Origin: JAZKFT01 sp039925965 | GTDB lineage: Bacteria > Bacteroidota > Bacteroidia > Chitinophagales > Chitinophagaceae | Assembly: GCA_039925965.1 (NCBI GenBank) | Contig: JBDSXW010000050.1 | Coordinates: forward strand, 1-64,000 | DNA length: 64,000 nt | Direction: 5' to 3' | Part shown: piece after piece, positions 44,148 to 51,085 of the stretch | How the letters are laid out: every line of letters starts with the position of its first letter | Position numbering within the stretch: position 1 is the stretch's first letter | The notes under the pieces: generated by a model | Databases searched by the model: none | The model's input: only the letters and a program-made list of their open reading frames with translations | What the model was told of the DNA's origin: nothing | Translations under genes and position numbers: made by a program

Positions 44148-44705
44148 ATGAGAAATCTAATTTACGCAATCAACCTTACTATTGATGGCTGCTTAGACCA
44201 TACCAATACGATCGCTGATGACGAATTGCTTGAATATTATTCCCGGCTTGTGCGAGATGCGGACCTGCTCGTCTACGGCCGGAAAACCTATCAATTGATG
44301 GTTCCTTATTGGCCCAATGTCGCAAAAAACCTTTCGGGTGAGACAAAAGCAGACCTTGAATTTGCTCAGGCATTTGAGTCCAGCAACAAAATTGTTTTTT
44401 CACGAACTTTAGAAAGGCCCGAAGGAAGAAACACGAGAATTGTTCGCACCAACCTTCAGGACGAAATACTTAAATTGAAACAGGAACAAGGAAATAATAT
44501 TTTAGTTGGTGGTGTAGATATTCCATCACAACTTATACAACTCGGGTTAGTTGATGAATATTATTTCGTGATTCAACCGGTGGTTGCTGGAGAAGGTAGA
44601 CGGTTGTTGGATGGTATTAGCCTACTGAAAAAATCACAATTAAAACTTGTTGAGTCAAAGATTTTTAAATCGGGAAGTGTTGCGCTTCATTACCTGAAAC
44701 AGTGA
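44148..44705 (+). CDS. RibD C-terminal / dihydrofolate reductase family protein
   Basis: A 185-residue protein of the RibD_C/DHFR-like fold (YyaP/YwjB group): MRNLIYAINLTIDGCLDHTN at the start, LLVYGRKTYQLMVPYWP, SNKIVFSRTLE, LKQEQGNNILVGGVDIPSQL, and DEYYFVIQPVVAGEGRRL. These proteins bind NADPH through the GG motif; their substrate is mostly unknown. An upstream in-frame ATG at 44010 would read through the end of attC-like copy D; ATG 44148 begins at the family's true N-terminus and is chosen. The gene is a single-gene unit between copies D and E, and homologues are frequent in cassette arrays and resistance islands. Confidence 0.85.
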   Translation: MRNLIYAINLTIDGCLDHTNTIADDELLEYYSRLVRDADLLVYGRKTYQLMVPYWPNVAKNLSGETKADLEFAQAFESSNKIVFSRTLERPEGRNTRIVRTNLQDEILKLKQEQGNNILVGGVDIPSQLIQLGLVDEYYFVIQPVVAGEGRRLLDGISLLKKSQLKLVESKIFKSGSVALHYLKQ

Positions 44706-44751
44706 GAGAAAACCTGCAACAGGAGCGATACACTTTGCTATGAGCCACAAG

Positions 44752-44947
44752 GACAATAAACAACGCAAAAGTCAGGGCTGAACATTGAGGACATCAGATG
44801 TAGTTCGCTATCAGCTTCGGTTTGGGCATGACAGTTTCAATTTATTTTTTTTGTAACTTGTACTTGATACTTTCAATTTGGCTATTTTTTCCGGGCAGTA
44901 CCAGCGATGAATTTCCTGCCCGTTGCCAATGCAAAACGTTAGGCGTC
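44752..44947. repeat. attC-like intergenic element, copy E
   Basis: Left half ACAATAAACAACGCAAAAGT, CAGGGCTGAACATTGAGG, ACATCAGATGTAGTTCGC, TATCAGCTTCGGTTTGGGC. Right half CTTTCAATTTGGC, CCGGGCAG (44891-44898) ... CTGCCCG (44916-44922) as perfect inverse arms, TTGCCAATGCAAAACGTTAG and the core GTTAGGC at 44938-44944. The final GTTAGGC fits the integron core consensus GTTRRRY exactly. Confidence 0.7.
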
Positions 44948-45009
44948 ATTTTAGGACGACACGACCGAAATAAAAATTAACGATTAAATTTAACCTGGAA
45001 AATAGAATT

Positions 45010-45225
45010 ATGTCATTCCAGGCATACATAGACAACATACAAGCCAAGACAGGAAAGTCGCCAGAACCCTTAAAAAAAATTGGAAAAAAATGGTTTTTAC
45101 AAAATGGGCAACTTATGAAAACCGGAAAAACTACTAAAATTACAGATTGGTTGAAAAGCGAATTTAAATTAGGACAGGGACACACAATGGCAATTTATGC
45201 AACATTCAAAGGTAAAAAAGATTAA
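45010..45225 (+). CDS. DUF4287 domain-containing protein
   Basis: A 71-residue protein covering the whole DUF4287 domain: SFQAYIDNIQAKTGKSPE, then a Lys-rich middle, DWLKSEFKLGQGHTMAIYA at the end. The motif LGxGHxMA is the family signature. The function is unknown. It is the first of three tightly packed small genes between attC-like copy E and the terminal site at 46092. It starts with ATG 45010, 63 bases after the GTTAGGC core. The next gene follows after one base, so they are co-translated. Confidence 0.85.
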   Translation: MSFQAYIDNIQAKTGKSPEPLKKIGKKWFLQNGQLMKTGKTTKITDWLKSEFKLGQGHTMAIYATFKGKKD

Positions 45226-45226
45226 A

Positions 45227-45589
45227 ATGAAAGAAACAAATAATCACAATGAGCGATTTGCAAAAATGACATTCACTTCGGTTTATCCTCTTTACCTTGC
45301 AAAAATCGAAAAGAAAGGAAGAACTAAAGACGAATTGCATCAAGTGATTTGTTGGCTAACAGGTTATAATGAAAAAAAAATTCAAAACCACATTGATGAA
45401 AAAATAACTTTTGAAAAATTCTTTAAAAACGCTACAATCAACCCAAATGCTAAACTCATAATTGGTTTAATTTGTGGTTACAGAATTGAAGAAATTGTTA
45501 ACCCATTGACCAAACAAGTTCGTTACTTAGATAAGCTGGTTGACGAATTAGCAAAAGGAAAAGCAATGGAGAAGATTTTACGAAAGTAG
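45227..45589 (+). CDS. DUF2200 family protein
   Basis: A 120-residue protein matching DUF2200 over its full length: RFAKMTFTSVYPLYLAKIEK, KGRTKDELHQVICWLTGY, LICGYRIEEIVNPLTKQVRY, LDKLVDELAKGKAMEKILRK. An upstream ATG at 45197 would overlap the DUF4287 gene by 29 bases; ATG 45227 (MKETNNHNERF), one base after its stop codon, gives the family's standard start. Function is unknown. It is AT-rich and Lys-rich compared with the backbone genes, as are both neighbours, which supports transfer as a block. Confidence 0.85.
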   Translation: MKETNNHNERFAKMTFTSVYPLYLAKIEKKGRTKDELHQVICWLTGYNEKKIQNHIDEKITFEKFFKNATINPNAKLIIGLICGYRIEEIVNPLTKQVRYLDKLVDELAKGKAMEKILRK

Positions 45590-45636
45590 AATAGGCATTT
45601 ATTAAATAACACTCATTAATTTAGAAAATACAAAAA

Positions 45637-46074
45637 ATGGCACAAATCAATCCTCACATTAACTTCAACGGAAATGCCGAAGAAGCTTTTTCATTTTACA
45701 AATCAGTATTTGGCGGAGAGATCGCAAAAATTATACGTTTCAAAGACTTGTCAAGCCCTGAATTTCCGGTAGCAGAAAATGAAGCAAATAAAATAATGCA
45801 TATTGCTTTACCTATCGGAGAAAGCATTCTAATGGCCAATGACGTTCCAGAAATATTGGGGCGAACAAACGAAAATGAGAATAGAAGTAAAATCGTAATT
45901 AGTGCAGAAAGTAAAGAAGAAGCAGACAAATTATTCAACGGACTTTCAGCAGGAGGACAAATTGAAATGTCAATTGCCGACAGTCCTTGGGGTTCCTATT
46001 TTGGTATGTTTCGAGACAAGTATGGAATTGAATGGATGGTGGATTTTGACCCAAATTATAAAGGACAAATTTAG
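45637..46074 (+). CDS. VOC family protein (PhnB/glyoxalase-like)
   Basis: A 145-residue protein of the vicinal oxygen chelate superfamily, PhnB-like branch (3-demethylubiquinone-9 3-methyltransferase-like domain): INPHINFNGNAEEAFSFYKS followed by VFGGEI at the N-terminus, MHIALPIGESILMANDV in the middle, and WGSYFGMFRDKYGIEWMVDF at the C-terminus. Family members bind a divalent metal through His/Glu on paired beta-alpha-beta3 modules. The reaction here is unknown. It closes the last cassette, 17 bases before the sequence of the terminal attC-like site. Relatives are frequent in mobile arrays. Confidence 0.88.
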   Translation: MAQINPHINFNGNAEEAFSFYKSVFGGEIAKIIRFKDLSSPEFPVAENEANKIMHIALPIGESILMANDVPEILGRTNENENRSKIVISAESKEEADKLFNGLSAGGQIEMSIADSPWGSYFGMFRDKYGIEWMVDFDPNYKGQI

Positions 46075-46091
46075 TCGAAGAAAAACAACGA

Positions 46092-46150
46092 ACGCCTAAT
46101 AACCAGGCTTTCGTTTTGCCCAACGGCCAAGAAATGAAAGCTTGTTGAAC
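46092..46150. repeat. short attC-like site closing the cassette array
   Basis: ACGCCTAAT (46092-46100), GCTTTC (46107-46112), GAAAGC (46136-46141) and GTTGAAC (46144-46150) are arranged as R''-L''-loop-L'-R' over 59 bases, the typical size of a short integron attC. The last box fits GTTRRRY. ACGCCTAAT is the inverse complement (one T-G pair) of GTTAGGCGT at 44938-44946, i.e. the start of the same cassette, which is what excision as a circle would require. Confidence 0.65.
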
Positions 46151-46183
46151 GAACCGGGTGGAGGATGACTGATTATCTATTAT

Positions 46184-46208
46184 GGGGATATCGTAACTGT
46201 ATATCCCC
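46184..46208. terminator. hairpin after the cassette array
   Basis: GGGGATAT (46184-46191) and ATATCCCC (46201-46208) form a perfect 8-bp stem with a 9-base loop in the gap between the rightward array and the leftward hydrolase gene. No T tract follows; it may still stop transcription from both sides. Confidence 0.4.
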
Positions 46209-46216
46209 GCGGTTGT

Positions 46217-46253
46217 TGACCCACCATTCCGTTTTATGCTGACCCACAATTCC
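46217..46253. repeat. direct repeat resembling an insertion-sequence end
   Basis: TGACCCACCATTCC (46217-46230) and TGACCCACAATTCC (46240-46253) are 13/14 identical and 23 bases apart, after TTGT. Multiple short terminal repeats containing GACCCA are typical of IS21-family ends, so this may be the scar of a lost element. No transposase is present. Confidence 0.35.
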
Positions 46254-46337
46254 AGAGATCTTGCCCCGACTCGTTTTCGTAACCATAAAAGTATGGTCTG
46301 GCTGCTTCCGGAATGTTGACTCCACAACCGAAAATAT

Positions 46338-47246
46338 TCACTTCGCAATAAAATCACCCACAGCTTTCAAATAGTTTTGAAATCCCATTGTGTTAGGTAC
46401 ATTACTATGGCCTGCGCCCGGTATTCTATATGCCACTTTATACGTTCCCTGGTAATTTTTATAGACCACTTCGCCCTGCGAGTTTATGGGTAGAAAGCTG
46501 TCATCTACGCCATGAATCCAGAAAAAGGGCTGTTGTACTTTTTTGATTAGTTCAGCATTGATTATTGTAAGGTTAGTAAAAAATGAACCAGCTAATGCCA
46601 GGCCGGAGGCATCTTGTACCATGGCTTGGGCGGAGGCCATGGGTGCTTCGAGCATTAGTTTTGAAGGGGTAAGGCTTCGCGGCTCGGCTGTCAGTTTTAC
46701 CGCAGGGGCAGTGCCGAGGCTGAAGCCATACATTACGAGGCGATTATTGTTTAAGCCGTTTGATTTTAACCATTGCAGGGCTGCGTCTACATCGGCATAC
46801 AAACCATTTTCAGTTGGCTTTCCTTCTGATAGGCCATAGCCACGATAGTCTACCATCATTACGCCATAATGGTTCTTGCTTTTGGTGTTCGCGAGGAGTT
46901 GGGCCCTAGGCCAATAAAAATCCATATGGTCTTTGTTGCCATGGCAATACATGATTACGGTGTCTATAGCGATCTTGCTTACGTCTCCGATGTATACACC
47001 AAAAATTTTTGTTGGAGCGGCCTCGCCGCTTGCCTGGGAAATCAGGGGTACTATTCTCACCAGGTTAGTGGGTATTTTGTAGGAACCATCCAGACGGAAG
47101 TCTGTATCGCCGGTATAATCGTCTAATTTATATTCACTGATCTTATTTTTGTTTGCATTAAACAAATTATCATCCAGTCGCAGGCAGCCTGGCAGCAACG
47201 CGATAATGGCGATACACATTATGCTTGTATAAAATATCTTTTTCAT
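46338..47246 (-). CDS. alpha/beta hydrolase lipoprotein
   Basis: A 302-residue serine-hydrolase-fold protein (peptidase S9/ABHD17-like group). Signal peptide MKKIFYTSIMCIAIIALLPGC with lipobox LPGC at residue 21. The core shows IMYCHGNKDHMDFYWPR (oxyanion His-Gly), MMVDYRGYGLSEGKPTE, nucleophile elbow VMYGFSLGTAPAVKL, Asp in WIHGVDDSFLPI and the catalytic His in IPGAGHSNVPN. Substrate unknown; lipid-anchored members are thought to be esterases. It lies 7 bases after the stop of the barrel lipoprotein gene, so the pair is one operon. Confidence 0.87.
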   Translation of the reverse strand: MKKIFYTSIMCIAIIALLPGCLRLDDNLFNANKNKISEYKLDDYTGDTDFRLDGSYKIPTNLVRIVPLISQASGEAAPTKIFGVYIGDVSKIAIDTVIMYCHGNKDHMDFYWPRAQLLANTKSKNHYGVMMVDYRGYGLSEGKPTENGLYADVDAALQWLKSNGLNNNRLVMYGFSLGTAPAVKLTAEPRSLTPSKLMLEAPMASAQAMVQDASGLALAGSFFTNLTIINAELIKKVQQPFFWIHGVDDSFLPINSQGEVVYKNYQGTYKVAYRIPGAGHSNVPNTMGFQNYLKAVGDFIAK

Positions 47247-47253
47247 AAGGATT

Positions 47254-47907
47254 TTAAAATTTTCGGGTTACACCAAAATAAATTCCGAAGGCGCCATGTT
47301 TATTAATGAGAGATTTATAATCGACCACGCTGGCATTGGAAACATTCGCAGCCACCATTTTTGCTTCTATATTATAATTCCATTTTTTGCGTACCAATGT
47401 TTCGCCGATCATAGGTGTTAGGATCCAATGATGGGGCTGGTCTTCGTCCAAGGTTCGTTTGCTTTGCAATTCAAACCAATTGCAGAGGCCGACGTAGAAA
47501 AAACTCCTTCCATTGTTATGGTCCCAAAAGGCATTTACATCTAGCTGTGGATACAACCTCGCTTCATTTTTCCGGTAGATAATGTTTAAGACCGGGTTGA
47601 TACTAATCGCCGGAATGCCGCCCTTTTGCTTTAGCAACTGTTTTGTTGCCCCCAACTCTAATTGCAGGTTTCCGTACAATGCCGAGGTGATATTAAGTGA
47701 GGCAAATCCAGTGAGGGAACTGTCGATACCATAGCCATAGGTAGCCGTGATAAATGGCATGGGAATGGGAACACTTTTGTAATCAATCACTGGTCCACCC
47801 AGTGAAAAGTTTACGGCTTGTTGCTTTTTGGCTAATGGCTTTACAAACCGGGTGGGTGCACAGGAACAGAGAAAGCAGACAGCACTGGCTAAAAGAATAT
47901 TTTTCAT
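47254..47907 (-). CDS. putative beta-barrel lipoprotein, unknown function
   Basis: A 217-residue exported protein with lipobox ending FLCSC (Cys 15 or so: MKNILLASAVCFLCSC). The rest alternates hydrophobic and polar residues as in small outer-membrane barrels (FITATYGYGIDSSLTGFASL, LQLELGATKQLL, YPQLDVNAFWDHN, FFYVGLCNWFEL, WNYNIEAKMVA) and ends with an aromatic C-terminus (FGIYFGVTRKF), a usual barrel closing signal. I do not recognise a named family. It is co-transcribed with the downstream hydrolase, which might act on the same outer-membrane substrate. Confidence 0.7.
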   Translation of the reverse strand: MKNILLASAVCFLCSCAPTRFVKPLAKKQQAVNFSLGGPVIDYKSVPIPMPFITATYGYGIDSSLTGFASLNITSALYGNLQLELGATKQLLKQKGGIPAISINPVLNIIYRKNEARLYPQLDVNAFWDHNNGRSFFYVGLCNWFELQSKRTLDEDQPHHWILTPMIGETLVRKKWNYNIEAKMVAANVSNASVVDYKSLINKHGAFGIYFGVTRKF

Positions 47908-48059
47908 GTTTTTATAATAAGTGTTGGCAGGTTATAGATGGCGTTTCAAAGACCGCCTTGCAGCGTATTTAATTATTTTACCTGTAAGAAAAGACCCCTC
48001 TTTCCGGCATCACCCATTCGAAGATGATGTGCTGTTGCTTGGGTTACCCACTGAGAGGA

Positions 48060-50090
48060 TCACCATACATTCAGTAGATGCAGCCGCCATCCGTCCTGAA
48101 AGACATTATCGTAATACTCACGGAAATCTTTATATTTTGCCTCGTACAATTGAAATTCACCAGCGCTACTTTTCTTCCAAACGGCGGTATATAAAGTCTT
48201 GCCATTTACCACACAATTACTCAGCAGCGAAAGACGCCAGCCCTGTGGCCAAAGCTCATTGTATTTGTTTTTGAAATCCGTATAGTTCCAGCCATATACC
48301 TGTGTTTCGGTTTGGGTGCCCGGCGTAAATACTGCACTATAACGCACCCCGCCGGGGATATTGAACATCCGGATCTGATTGAGGCGCCAGCCCTTTGGCC
48401 AAAGTTCGTCGTATTTTTTTTTCAGGTCTTCATAGGTCCAGCCCAAAAGTTGCATTTCCCCCTCATTGCCCTTTTTCCAAATGGCTGTATATAATGGTTT
48501 GCCGTTGAGGACACACACGTCAAGCAGTTTTATGCGCCAGCCCTGTTTAAAGAGTTCATCATTTTTCTTTTGATAATCTTCCAGCGCCCAACCATAGACC
48601 TGCGTTTCCAATTCATTGCTTGGTTTCCATACAGCAGAATAACGAAGCGTACCGTTAAGGACATGAGTACTGATAGCGCTTAAGCGGTAGCCTTTGTTCC
48701 ACAGGTCATCATATTTTGTCTTCAACTGATCATAGGTATATCCATAACATTGAACTTCCCCGGCCGCTGTATTTTTGAAGACGGCAGACACTGTATATGG
48801 CAGATCGTCTGCAAGTGGAATGCGAATGACTTCGCCCTTTTGCGGAATCCCGCGGCTGACAAATTTCCAGGTGCCATTGGCCTGTTTTACTTCATAATTT
48901 GAAAACGCTATGGGGAAGGTGATAAAGCCAGCCGTACCATCGGGCTTATCGGTAACGGCTAAATGAATATGGTAAGCACCCACTGCAGCCCCCACATCGC
49001 CTGTTACTGCCAGCGCCTGGCCGTAAAGGGGCTGGTCGTTGACCTTTACTGTAGAACTATTTTTTTGAATATGCAGGTAGGCGCATACTTCATTAGGACC
49101 TTGTTGTATCTCCACCATATTGGAAGGCGATTCTCCGCTTGTCTTGCTTTGATTTACCGTGATTACCTTGCCCGAGGCACTCGCCTTAACCGAGGCCCCA
49201 TTTGTTCCGTTAGGATAAATTCCTGCCTGGGGTTGATTGTTGACCATAAAGTCCCAACAAAAAGAAGCATACCCAGAATGCGAACCTAGCACATCATCAT
49301 TACCCTGAATCACATACCATTCTTCGCCGCGTTTGAACGGTAATTGCATGCTTTTCTGGGCCGTAGGCAGGGGCAGGCTGGCTGCATCATTGGTCTTATT
49401 GCTGGAAATCTTTACCAATGCAGCACTTCCTTTTAGCGTGGTTGTATTGTTGAAATCAAGGGTGGCCCAGGGTGCTACTGTGCTGAACGTTGAAATGTCT
49501 TTATTAGCATACAGGCTAGCCACCTGAGCTGGAGACAGAGCGGTTTTAAATACAGCAATATCATCTACGAGTCCATAAAACTGGGCGTTGCGTCCACCTG
49601 TGGTTTGCCCTGTTGTTCTTTTACCAATCCGCAGGGTGCCATTTGGCAGTTGCGGATCCGTTTTGCTATAGGAGATATTGCCTTTTTCAACCCCATTCAC
49701 ATAGATCTTACAAGACATATTACTACCATTCTCAGTGGCTACCATGGCAATATGCGTCCACTCACCTGTTGTATAATTATAAGTGATGGTGGTGGTGCTG
49801 GTTCCGATATTGAGTAATAGGCTGGCCACCCCGAGTGTATTTGTTTTATAACCCATCCCCGCAAAATAAGTGCCCGTGCCGTTTTCTGCGATAACGGGGC
49901 CCTCATAGGCCTGGGGGAACTGCATCATGCAACGGTAGGCGATGGAATGGCTAGTTTTGATAAAATCACTGAACTTGATATTTGTTTCGGCATAACCTGT
50001 CCAACTAACAGCCAGGGCCTTTTGTGCTTTTGCAGGTATACAGACAGCCGACAGCAAGCCCAGTACGATAACGAGAAATAATTTTTTCAT
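48060..50090 (-). CDS. exported LamG - M23-like peptidase - tandem-repeat (BTRD1-like) protein
   Basis: A 676-residue secreted mosaic. After the signal peptide (MKKLFLVIVLGLLSAVCIPA) comes a LamG/concanavalin-like domain (about 25-215; GPVIAENGTGTYFAGMGYKT, TYNYTTGEWTHIAMVATENG, FYGLVDDIAVFKTALSPAQV). A lysostaphin-like M23 domain follows (about 260-410): SHSGYASFCWDFMV, SASGKVITVNQSK, VCAYLHIQKNSST and AYHIHLAVTDKPD; the usual H-x-H is present and the first His/Asp pair is SGYASFCWDF. The C-terminal 230 residues are five ~47-residue units with the pattern YGWxYxDxKxKYDELWxxGWRL...VLNGxxxYSAVW, resembling bacterial tandem repeat domain 1. ATG 50090 is used rather than 50216, because it begins at the signal peptide. 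Likely a cell-wall or surface enzyme; activity unproven. Confidence 0.82.
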   Translation of the reverse strand: MKKLFLVIVLGLLSAVCIPAKAQKALAVSWTGYAETNIKFSDFIKTSHSIAYRCMMQFPQAYEGPVIAENGTGTYFAGMGYKTNTLGVASLLLNIGTSTTTITYNYTTGEWTHIAMVATENGSNMSCKIYVNGVEKGNISYSKTDPQLPNGTLRIGKRTTGQTTGGRNAQFYGLVDDIAVFKTALSPAQVASLYANKDISTFSTVAPWATLDFNNTTTLKGSAALVKISSNKTNDAASLPLPTAQKSMQLPFKRGEEWYVIQGNDDVLGSHSGYASFCWDFMVNNQPQAGIYPNGTNGASVKASASGKVITVNQSKTSGESPSNMVEIQQGPNEVCAYLHIQKNSSTVKVNDQPLYGQALAVTGDVGAAVGAYHIHLAVTDKPDGTAGFITFPIAFSNYEVKQANGTWKFVSRGIPQKGEVIRIPLADDLPYTVSAVFKNTAAGEVQCYGYTYDQLKTKYDDLWNKGYRLSAISTHVLNGTLRYSAVWKPSNELETQVYGWALEDYQKKNDELFKQGWRIKLLDVCVLNGKPLYTAIWKKGNEGEMQLLGWTYEDLKKKYDELWPKGWRLNQIRMFNIPGGVRYSAVFTPGTQTETQVYGWNYTDFKNKYNELWPQGWRLSLLSNCVVNGKTLYTAVWKKSSAGEFQLYEAKYKDFREYYDNVFQDGWRLHLLNVW

Positions 50091-50213
50091 AATGAAAGGG
50101 TTTTGGGGAGTGATTGGTGATTTTTTTGCGTGAAAATGCTTTCTCATAAGTTTTGTTTTATTAGTTTTTTGTCCACTTTGGCAAGCCTTATTGAAATGTT
50201 GTTTTTGCCGGAT

Positions 50214-50244
50214 CAAAAGTGCAAAAAGAACATGGCTCTTACAA
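50214..50244 (-). promoter_or_regulatory. probable promoter of the LamG-M23 gene
   Basis: Read leftward, TTG (50244-50242), 20 bases, CACTTTTG (50221-50214): one mismatch from TAnnTTTG. It predicts a leader of about 115 bases before ATG 50090. Confidence 0.4.
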
Positions 50245-50311
50245 TCGCATAGTCATGCGTATTTACAGGGAACAATAAAAAAGGGGAAAGGGCCTGAGCA
50301 AACCAATTGGT

Positions 50312-50959
50312 TTACACCAACCTGTATTTTATAGCCTTTACTACAGCTTCGGAACGGGAGTTTACCTGTAGCTTTTCATAGATGTTCCGGATATAGGTGC
50401 GAACTGTGTCGACGGAGATAAAATACTTTTCGCCGATCATTTTATAGGTGAGGCCCTGTACCAGGCCTTCAATAACTTCTGTTTCGCGTTTGTTTAACCG
50501 GATCTTATTGTCAGGAAGCGAGTAGCCTAATTTCATCAGGCCAAAAACCTTTCGGGCAATAGCAGGAGACATGGGGGATCCTCCATTGCATACCTGCCTG
50601 ATGGCATCCATGATCAGCTCGGGAGATGAGCTTTTTAATAAGTAGCCAGAAGCGCCTGCCAGTATAGCTTCCAGCACTTTGTATTCATCTTCCAATACGG
50701 TTAAAATAATCACTTGGATATTGGCAGTAGCGGCGGCAGATTTTAACTGCATCGTACACTCTATGCCACTTAATTCCGGAAGGTCGATATCCATCAGAAT
50801 CACATCAGGGATATCAGTACTTAAGGTTGCGAGTGCCACCGCACCTGAGTCGAAATCGCCGGAACATTCAAAGTCAGGTGAGAAATTGAGCAATGATTGC
50901 AGTCCCTCCCGAAAGAGCTTATTGTCTTCAACAACGGCAACGCGAATGGGGATGGACAT
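50312..50959 (-). CDS. NarL/FixJ family response regulator
   Basis: A 215-residue two-component regulator: receiver (residues 5-125; VVEDNKLFREGL, phospho-acceptor Asp in VILMDIDLPELSG, Thr in IILTVLEDE, Lys in GYLLKSSSP) and a LuxR-type helix-turn-helix (LNKRETEVIEGLVQGLTYKM, then FISVDTVRTYIRNIYEKLQV). It follows the TPR histidine kinase on the same strand (127 bases apart) and is its evident partner. The 16-bp palindrome between the two genes may be its binding site. Target genes are unknown; the next gene downstream, the LamG-M23 protein, is on the same strand. Confidence 0.92.
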   Translation of the reverse strand: MSIPIRVAVVEDNKLFREGLQSLLNFSPDFECSGDFDSGAVALATLSTDIPDVILMDIDLPELSGIECTMQLKSAAATANIQVIILTVLEDEYKVLEAILAGASGYLLKSSSPELIMDAIRQVCNGGSPMSPAIARKVFGLMKLGYSLPDNKIRLNKRETEVIEGLVQGLTYKMIGEKYFISVDTVRTYIRNIYEKLQVNSRSEAVVKAIKYRLV

Positions 50960-51054
50960 GATGGCTGAAAATATGAGTTGAATGAATTTAAATGCTGTGC
51001 CGGCGGGTGCTGTATTACTGCCGACAAGGTAACCAATGGTTGGATCCCTCCTAT

Positions 51055-51070
51055 TCGCATATATATGCGA
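51055..51070. promoter_or_regulatory. 16-bp perfect palindrome between kinase and regulator genes
   Basis: TCGCATATATATGCGA is a perfect palindrome 15 bases after the kinase stop and 96 bases before the regulator start. Its form fits a dimeric operator better than a terminator (no loop, no T tract). Binding by the neighbouring NarL-type regulator is a guess. Confidence 0.4.
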
Positions 51071-51085
51071 TAGTTCCTTCAGCGT

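Noticed and set aside
37510..46150. Calling the array a classical integron
   Set aside because: No tyrosine recombinase gene, attI site or Pc promoter can be seen in the window, and the elements are longer than typical attC sites, so only cassette-like organisation is claimed.
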